The notes below the pieces were generated by a model that was given only the letters and a program-made list of their open reading frames with translations, ran no database searches and was not told where the DNA came from. Position numbers and translations under genes: made by a program. Positions 57,791-64,000 of a DNA stretch of 64,000 bases are shown in pieces. The stretch lies in NCBI RefSeq assembly GCF_048569485.1, contig NC_134358.1:245558964-245622963 (forward strand), read 5' to 3'. This DNA comes from Anomaloglossus baeobatrachus. Its lineage: Eukaryota > Chordata > Amphibia > Anura > Aromobatidae. The first letter of the stretch is position 1. The number at the start of each line of letters is the position of its first letter.

Positions 57791-58535
57791 TTAGGCTTCA
57801 ACACATAACTAAACCAACTTTCATTAAGTCCTCACCCAAAAAATCCTACTTTCCCGCAGGCCTTGACAGTATTTCAGAGTTTACTGACACACTGTAAGAC
57901 CAGCTCCACTAGTATCATATATTCCATACAGATAATTTTAGCGCGCTCTAACAAAACAACGTACAATCACTTTTATAAGAACAAGGAATCTATTGTGGTC
58001 ATCTCTGCAAATCACACAAGAATGTAATAGATGTTGTTTAAGTTTAGCTTGGAAGCTTGTGTATATTATTACTTGTCTTAAAGGATAGAGGGGAAATAGA
58101 AGCCCCCCTCTGTGTTATGTCACTGGAGAACAAAGTTATCAGCCATTTTGAATTCCAACATGCACATCGGCTGACATGAAAGAGTGGAAACAAGATCGTG
58201 CCCATAGTTGACCCATCCTTTACTCGGCTGGTAATTTCTGACATTTATGTGAGGTGTACGAGCACAGAGTAAAGAATAAATAATAGTTGATGGACATTTA
58301 TTTTTGCTTTAGAAACAGTCATGAATTATAGTCATCCAAAAACGGTCTTATTTTTTAAAAGGCATATTTAACATTATTTTTGGTTACAATTATAATTGGG
58401 TGTCATGAAAAATGTTCTTTGCCCCCTATAGTCTATGTATGGTAACGGCTATTGTTGGCGGCATAATTCGTTAACTGGGAAACCGCCAGTAAGCTCGCTC
58501 TGACAGTCCTATGTGAAAGTTTCTAACTCTTATCT
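57791..58535 (-). other. DSP intron 2 (inferred): nothing recognised
   Basis: AT-rich unique-looking sequence left of the DIRS-like element; searched by eye for DSP exon 2 (EELLQNC-like) without success. Confidence 0.5.
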
Positions 58536-59170
58536 TTTCTTTTTCGCTCCTAATTGGGAGACCCAGACAGTGGGTGTATAGCTACTGCCTCTGGAGGCCG
58601 CACAAAGAACTACACTTAAAAGTGTAAGGCCCCTCCCCTTCTGGCTATACACCCTCCCGTAGGAGTACAGATTCCTCAGTTTTAGCTTTGTGCGCAAGGA
58701 GGTCAGACACGCACGCATTGCTCCATTGTTTTTAGTCAGCAGCAGCTGCTGACTATGTCGGATGGAAGAAAAGAGGACACATATAGTGTCCCCAGCATGC
58801 TCCCTTCTCACCCCACTTATGTCGGAGGTGTTTGTAAGGTTGAGGTACCCATTGCGGGTACGGCGGCAGGAGCCCACATGCTGATTCCTTCCCCATCCCT
58901 TTTTACAGGGCTCTGGGTGAAGTGGGATTTACCGGTCTCCAGGCACAGAGACCGTGCTCCATCTACAGCCCCTGGAGAAGATGCTGGATGGAGCGGAGTA
59001 CATCAGGGACATGGCCCTGCTTCCTCAAGGTACTCTGTGTCCCCGTGTATCTGGCGCTCACACCGCAGCATGCTGGGTGTTGTAGTGCGCCGGGGGACAT
59101 CAGCGCTGCGGCGCCTGTGCCATGGCCTCATTCAGCTTTGCTGAAGCAGGCACATTTATGGGAATAGGCC

Positions 59171-59554
59171 GCGCCGGCCGCTGGGACTGCGGCGCGGCTG
59201 GCACTTGTAGTGCGCCGGGGACTTCAGCGCGGCCTGCGCTTTTACGGCGGCCGCGCTGATAACTACAGTCCCCGGCTTTTGCGGCCTGCTTCCTTTCGTT
59301 CCCGCCCCCACACCTGCCAGTCAGGAGAGGGGCGGGACGCTGCCCACGTCCAGAACTCGGTCGCGCCGGCCGCTCGAACAGCGGCGCGGCTGGCACTTGC
59401 GGTGCGCCGGGGACTTCAGCGCGGCCCGCGCTTTTACGGCGGCCGCGCTGATAACTCGAGTCCCCGGCTTTTGCGGCCTGCTTTCGTTCGTTCCCGCCCA
59501 CAGACCTGCCAGTCAGGAGAGGGGCGGGACGCTGGCCAGTGCATCAGCGCTGAG
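59171..59554. repeat. 192-bp tandem duplication in the DIRS-like leader
   Basis: Two units starting at GCGCCGGCCGCT (59171 and 59363) share CGGCGCGGCTGGCACTTG, TTTACGGCGGCCGCGCTGAT and GTCAGGAGAGGGGCGGGACG. Each is GC-rich with GC-box-like GGGGCGGG motifs and may act as a promoter unit (inference). Confidence 0.8.
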
Positions 59555-59847
59555 GGCTGGAGTCGTTTTTACATACTCCAGCCCTCACAGTCAGCACAGA
59601 GGGGACACTGTTCCCGCACTTTTGTTTGGGAACTCCCACGGACCGCCCCTCTCCACAGAAGCCGGCAGCCATTCTTGCTGACACGCTGAGCTGCAGAGGG
59701 GAGCCGGGGAGACCCAGACAAGGCATTCTGCAGCCTCTTACCCGCTGTTCAGCGGGCGGTAAGCAGCCCTCAGGGCTCACCCCCTCTTGTGCTCGTAGTA
59801 TTCTTAGTATTTTGTTGCCACAAATACTTGGTATTACATAGCGCTGG

Positions 59848-61374
59848 TTGCCCTTTGGCTATAGACTCTCTCACATGCAGAGAGCCAGCAGCATGTCGCC
59901 CGTAAAACGCAAGGGTGCTAAGGCACAGACATTGTATGCTTCCTGCACCGCATGTGGGACTTTTCTACCGGCAGGCTCCACGGACCCCCATTGTGTGCAG
60001 TGCTCGGCCCCTGCGACGCTTGCACAGTCGGGACCTCTGCTGGACGTGTCCCAGGGTGTACCACCTGTGAATGCTGTCCAGGTGACAGGAACTGAGTTTG
60101 CAGCTTTTGCTGACAGAATGTCTCTCACTATGTCACAAATTCTTGACACATTGCGAGCTAGGCCTGTACTTCAGACCACGGACACTGTGCATGTATTGCC
60201 CCCTGGTCCCCCTCAGCTCCTAGCTCCGGGACGGGCATCTACACCTCAGGGTGAAGACTCTGACTCGGACGATGGCCCCGGGCAGCCTAAGCGGGCTCGT
60301 TATGACGGGCCTTCACATTCATCTCAATGGTCTGGATCCCAGCGGGATGAATCTATGGGTGATGAGGCGGACTTAACTGATCAGGATTCTGATCCTGGGA
60401 CCGCTCTCAATCTAGATACACCAGATGGTGACGCAATAGTTAATGATCTTATATTTAACATCAATAAGATGTTGAATATTTCTCCACCAGCTCCTCCTGT
60501 AGAGGAGTCAGCTTCGCAGCACGAGAGAATCCATTTCAGATACCCTAAGCGTACATTAAGCACTTTTCTGGACCACGCTGACTTCAGAGACGCAATCCAG
60601 AAACCCCACGCTTATCCTGAAAGGCGTTTTCCTAAACGACTTAAAGATACACGCTACCCTTTTCCCTCTGAAGTGGTCAAGGGTTGGACCCAGTGTCCAA
60701 AAGTGGATCCTCCAATTTCCAGGCTTGCAGCCAGATCTTTGGTTGCTGTTGAAGATGGAGCGGCACTTAAAGATGCCACTGACAGGCAGATGGAGCTCTG
60801 GCTGAAATCCATCTATGAAGCGATTGGAGCGTCATTAGCGCCTTCTTTTGCGGCCGTATGGGCACTCCAAGCTATCACGGCCGGGCTTGCGCGAGTCGAC
60901 TCAGTCACACGTGCATTTGCCCCGCAGGTAGCACCATTGACCTCGCAAATGGCGGCATTCGCGTCGTACGCGATTAATGCTGTTCTTGACGCTACAAGCC
61001 GCACGGCAGTGGCGTCAGCCAACTCAGTTGTTTTGCGTAGGGCTCTGTGGTTGAGACATTGGAAAGCAGATTCTCATTCCAAGAAGTGCTTAACCAATTT
61101 GCCTTTTTCTCGTGACCGATTGTTTGGAGAGCGTTTGGATGAAATCATCAAACACTCCAAGGGTAAGGACTCTTCCTTACCGCAACACAGACAAAACAAG
61201 CCCCAACAGAGGAGGGGTCAGTCTGGTTATCGGTCCTTTCGAGGACAGGGCAGGTCCCAATTCGCCTCGTCAAAAAAGACTCAAAAGGACCAGAGACGTT
61301 CAAATTCTTGGAGGTCTCAGTCACGCCCAAAAAGACCAGCCGGAGGAACCGTTGCCAAAACGACGTCCTCCTGA
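59848..61374 (+). CDS. DIRS-like element ORF1, gag-like
   Basis: 508 codons. Near the N-terminus there is a small Cys cluster (CTACGTFLPAG...HCVQC), then an acidic, Ser-rich stretch (EDSDSDDGPGQPKRARY), a central conserved-looking helical region (about residues 220-420) and a basic, Gln/Arg-rich C-terminus (RRGQSGYRSFRGQGRSQF) likely to bind RNA. Later Met codons (such as MSPVKRKG at residue 16) are possible starts. Part of a mobile element; looks whole. Confidence 0.8.
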   Translation: MPFGYRLSHMQRASSMSPVKRKGAKAQTLYASCTACGTFLPAGSTDPHCVQCSAPATLAQSGPLLDVSQGVPPVNAVQVTGTEFAAFADRMSLTMSQILDTLRARPVLQTTDTVHVLPPGPPQLLAPGRASTPQGEDSDSDDGPGQPKRARYDGPSHSSQWSGSQRDESMGDEADLTDQDSDPGTALNLDTPDGDAIVNDLIFNINKMLNISPPAPPVEESASQHERIHFRYPKRTLSTFLDHADFRDAIQKPHAYPERRFPKRLKDTRYPFPSEVVKGWTQCPKVDPPISRLAARSLVAVEDGAALKDATDRQMELWLKSIYEAIGASLAPSFAAVWALQAITAGLARVDSVTRAFAPQVAPLTSQMAAFASYAINAVLDATSRTAVASANSVVLRRALWLRHWKADSHSKKCLTNLPFSRDRLFGERLDEIIKHSKGKDSSLPQHRQNKPQQRRGQSGYRSFRGQGRSQFASSKKTQKDQRRSNSWRSQSRPKRPAGGTVAKTTSS

Positions 61375-63271
61375 CTTGCGGTCTCCGATGCCCACACCCG
61401 CGGTCGGTGGGAGGCTGTCCCACTTTGGCGACATTTGGCTAGCAAATGTCAAAGACCGTTGGGTGAGAGATATTCTATCTCACGGGTACAGGATAGAGTT
61501 CGGTTCTCGTCCGCCAACTCGTTTCTTCAGAACTTCTCCGCCACCAGACCGAGCCGATGCTCTGTTGCAGGCGGTGGCCGCTCTAAAGGCGGAAGGAGTG
61601 GTGACCTCCGTCCCTCTTCAGGAACAGGGTCACGGTTTTTACTCCAATCTGTTTGTGGTCCCAAAAAAGGACGGATCGTATCGTCCCGTCCTGGATCTGA
61701 AGTTGCTCAACAGACACGTAAAAGTCAGGAGGTTCCGGATGGAATCCCTACGCTCCGTCATAGCCTCAATGTCTCAGGGAGATTTTCTAGCATCAATAGA
61801 CATCAAAGATGCGTATCTCCACGTGCCGATTGCACCAGAGCATCAGCGTTTCCTACGTTTCGTCATACACGACGAGCACCTACAGTTCGTAGCGTTACCC
61901 TTCGGTCTGGCAACAGCCCCCCGGGTCTTCACCAAAGTCATGGCAGCAGTAGTAGCTGTTCTGCACTCGCAGGGTCACTCGGTCATCCCGTACCTAGACG
62001 ACCTGCTTATAAAGGCATCCTCTCAAGAAGCATGCCAACACAGTCTGAAGGTGGCGCTAGACACTCTCCAGACTTTCGGGTGGATTATCAACTTTCCAAA
62101 GTCTCATCTAACCCCGACCCAATCTCTGACTTATCTTGGCATGGAGTTTCATACTCTATCAGCGATAGTGAGGCTTCCACTGGACAAGCAGTGCTCGCTA
62201 CGGACTGGAGTGCAATCTCTCCTTCAGAGCCAGTCGCACTCACTGAGGCGCCTCATGCATTTCCTAGGAAAGATGGTAGCAGCAATGGAGGCAGTCCCGT
62301 TCGCGCAGTTTCATCTGCGCCCTCTCCAATGGGACATTCTGCGCCAATGGGATGGGAAATCGACGTCCCTCGACAGGACTGTCTCCCTCTCTCAGACTGC
62401 CAAGGATTCTCTACGTTGGTGGCTTCTCCCCAACTCATTGTCACAGGGAAAGTCGTTCCTTCCCCCGTCCTGGGCAGTGGTCACGACAGATGCGAGCCTA
62501 TCAGGGTGGGGAGCGGTGTTTCTCCACCACAGGGCTCAGGGGACGTGGACTCAGGAAGAGTCCACCTTGCAGATCAATGTTCTGGAAATCAGAGCAATCT
62601 ACCTTGCCCTGCGAGCCTTCCAACAATGGCTGGAAGGCAAGCAGATTCGGATTCAGTCGGACAATTCCACGGCGGTGGCGTACATCAACCACCAAGGGGG
62701 AACACGCAGTCGCCAAGCTTTTCAAGAAGTCCAGCGGATTTTGACGTGGGTGGAAAGCAGAGCGTCCACCATATCTGCAGTTCACATCCCAGGCGTGGAA
62801 AACTGGGAAGCAGACTTTCTCAGTCGCCAGGGCATGGACGCAGGAGAATGGTCCCTTCACCCGGACGTGTTTCAACAGATCTGTTGCCGCTGGGGGTCGC
62901 CGGACGTCGATCTGATGGCGTCACGGCACAACAACAAGGTCCCAGTTTTCATGGCACGGTCTCACGATCACCGAGCGCTGGCGGCAGACGCCTTGGTTCA
63001 GGATTGGTCGCAATTCCGACTCCCCTATGTGTTCCCACCTCTAGCATTGTTACCCAGAGTTCTCCGGAAAATCAAGTCCGACTGCCAGCGAGCCATACTC
63101 GTCGCTCCAAATTGGCCAAGAAGGTCGTGGTACCCGGATCTGTGGCATCTCACGGTAGGCCAACCGTGGGCACTACCAGACCGTCCAGATCTGCTGTCTC
63201 AAGGGCCGTTTTTCCATCTGAATTCTGCGGCCCTGAACCTGACTGTGTGGCCATTGAGTCCTGGATCCTAG
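61112..63271 (+). CDS. DIRS-like element ORF2, reverse transcriptase and RNase H
   Basis: About 719 codons from the first Met. The RT region includes FVVPKKDGSYRPVLDLKLLN, ASIDIKDAYLHVPIAPEHQR, ALPFGLATAPRVFTKVM and the catalytic YLDD (61991-62002). RNase H follows with VVTTDASLSGWGAVF and IQSDNSTAVAYINHQGG. The C-terminal part (VDLMASRHNNKVPVFMARS) is typical of DIRS/Ngaro-like polyproteins. It overlaps ORF1 by 263 bp in a different frame; the true start may lie inside the overlap. Looks whole. Confidence 0.88.
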   Translation: MTDCLESVWMKSSNTPRVRTLPYRNTDKTSPNRGGVSLVIGPFEDRAGPNSPRQKRLKRTRDVQILGGLSHAQKDQPEEPLPKRRPPDLRSPMPTPAVGGRLSHFGDIWLANVKDRWVRDILSHGYRIEFGSRPPTRFFRTSPPPDRADALLQAVAALKAEGVVTSVPLQEQGHGFYSNLFVVPKKDGSYRPVLDLKLLNRHVKVRRFRMESLRSVIASMSQGDFLASIDIKDAYLHVPIAPEHQRFLRFVIHDEHLQFVALPFGLATAPRVFTKVMAAVVAVLHSQGHSVIPYLDDLLIKASSQEACQHSLKVALDTLQTFGWIINFPKSHLTPTQSLTYLGMEFHTLSAIVRLPLDKQCSLRTGVQSLLQSQSHSLRRLMHFLGKMVAAMEAVPFAQFHLRPLQWDILRQWDGKSTSLDRTVSLSQTAKDSLRWWLLPNSLSQGKSFLPPSWAVVTTDASLSGWGAVFLHHRAQGTWTQEESTLQINVLEIRAIYLALRAFQQWLEGKQIRIQSDNSTAVAYINHQGGTRSRQAFQEVQRILTWVESRASTISAVHIPGVENWEADFLSRQGMDAGEWSLHPDVFQQICCRWGSPDVDLMASRHNNKVPVFMARSHDHRALAADALVQDWSQFRLPYVFPPLALLPRVLRKIKSDCQRAILVAPNWPRRSWYPDLWHLTVGQPWALPDRPDLLSQGPFFHLNSAALNLTVWPLSPGS

Positions 63272-64000
63272 CGGCCTCAGGTTTATCTCAGGGAGTTGTT
63301 GCCACAATGAGACAGGCTAGAAAACCATCCTCAGCTAAGATCTATCACAGGACGTGGAAGATATTCTTAGCGTGGTGCTTGGCTCAAGGGTTTTCTCCCT
63401 GGCCATTTGCATTGCCAATTTTTCTTTCCTTCCTGCAGTCTGGGTTGGAAAAAGGTTTGTCCCTTAGCTCGCTTAAGGGTCAAGTCTCCGCGTTATCCGT
63501 ATTCTTTCAGAAGCGCTTGGCACAGCTTTCTAAAGTACGCACGTTTCTCCAAGGAGTTTGTCATATCGTTCCTCCTTACAGACGGCCATTGGAACCCTGG
63601 GATCTGAACAAGGTTCTCCTTGCTCTTCAAAAGCCGCCTTTCGAGCCTTTGAAAGAGGTTCCCCTTTCTCGGCTTTCACAAAAGGTAGTTTTTCTTGTAG
63701 CGGTCACGTCTCTTCGAAGAGTGTCCGAGCTGGCGGCGTTATCTTGCAAATCTCCCTTCCTGGTATTTCACCAAGACAAGGTAGTACTGCGTCCAATTCT
63801 AGAGTTTTCTCCCAAGGTGGTTTCTTCCTTTCATCTCAATCAGGATATCACTTTGCCATCTTTGTGTCCGCATCCAGTTCACCAATTTGAAAAGGGTTTA
63901 CATCTGTTGGACCTGGTGAGAGCACTCAGGATTTACATTTCTCGCACGGCGCCTCTACGCCGTTCGGATGCGCTCTTTGTCCTAGTCGCTGGTCAGCATA
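63230..64000 (+). CDS. DIRS-like element tyrosine recombinase, N-terminal part, cut by the window edge
   Basis: Downstream of ORF2 the + strand carries a coding stretch with ARKPSSAKIYHRTWKIFLAW (the SAM-like N-terminal half of tyrosine recombinases) and TSLRRVSELAALS, which holds the first catalytic-type arginine. The remaining catalytic residues lie beyond 64000. The enzyme class is known to integrate the circular DIRS intermediate. Confidence 0.75.

Larger units (their letters stand above)
58536..64000 (+). mobile_element. DIRS-like tyrosine-recombinase retroelement, visible part looks whole, runs off the window
   Basis: The element starts at TTTCTTTTTCGCTCC, the same terminus as the 1579-1930 fragment. 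A 1.3-kb GC-rich leader holds a 192-bp tandem duplication (59171-59362, 59363 to about 59554). Then come a gag-like ORF (59848-61374), a reverse transcriptase / RNase H ORF (61112-63271) overlapping it in another frame, and the start of a tyrosine recombinase region (about 63230 onward). Overlapping frames and a recombinase in place of an integrase are hallmarks of the DIRS order. The long open frames suggest a recent insertion. It is antisense to DSP, probably in intron 2. Confidence 0.9.

Noticed and set aside
57791-58535. DSP exons 1-2
   Set aside because: No minus-strand segment resembling the known N-terminal residues with splice sites could be found; they are assumed to lie beyond 64000.

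Overview
The window looks like nuclear DNA of an amphibian, most likely a frog or toad. It has vertebrate exon-intron genes with desmoplakin (DSP) and SNRNP48 in conserved order. The repeats are of a kind common in anurans: a DIRS-like tyrosine-recombinase retroelement, an L1/Tx1-type LINE, a V-SINE-type SINE, Harbinger-like and TTAA-flanked DNA transposons, and many short inverted-repeat elements. The species call is inference; no species-specific marker was recognised.

Both host genes lie on the minus strand, in the human order (DSP, then SNRNP48, same direction). SNRNP48 (U11/U12 snRNP 48 kDa protein) contributes its promoter and exons 1-4 (6665 down to 3592); the rest lies left of position 1. 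DSP contributes 22 exons, matching human exons 3-24 (55491 down to 27084), with a 3'UTR and poly(A) signal near 26540. Every splice phase closes. The exons add up to 2773 codons plus a stop, against about 2779 residues for the matching part of human desmoplakin. Exons 1-2 (about 92 residues) were not found and probably lie beyond the right edge, so the right end of the window would be DSP intron 2.

Region by region: 1-3591 is SNRNP48 intron 4, holding three tandem-repeat arrays, a hAT end, a DIRS-like end fragment and a Harbinger-like remnant. 3592-6750 is the SNRNP48 5' half, with a minisatellite in intron 1. 6750-26520 is a 20-kb intergenic stretch built almost entirely of transposable elements: two solo LTRs, a decayed LINE carrying five later DNA-transposon insertions, and a broken Ty3/gypsy-like element with both LTRs. 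26520-55491 is DSP, with nested elements in its introns. 55492-64000 holds a mariner-type MITE split by a solo LTR, then a DIRS-like element whose visible coding regions look whole and which runs off the right edge.

The most informative points are: (1) DSP exon 23 keeps two internal splice donors matching the DPII and DPIa isoforms, spaced exactly 156 codons apart on the boundaries of an internal 156-residue repeat; (2) seven copies of one TA-flanked MITE group, whose nesting gives a relative insertion history; (3) four solo LTRs of one related group, two of them only about 35 bp apart; (4) a young-looking DIRS-like element beside a separate 5'-end fragment of the same family in opposite orientation. 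No wholly new system was found.
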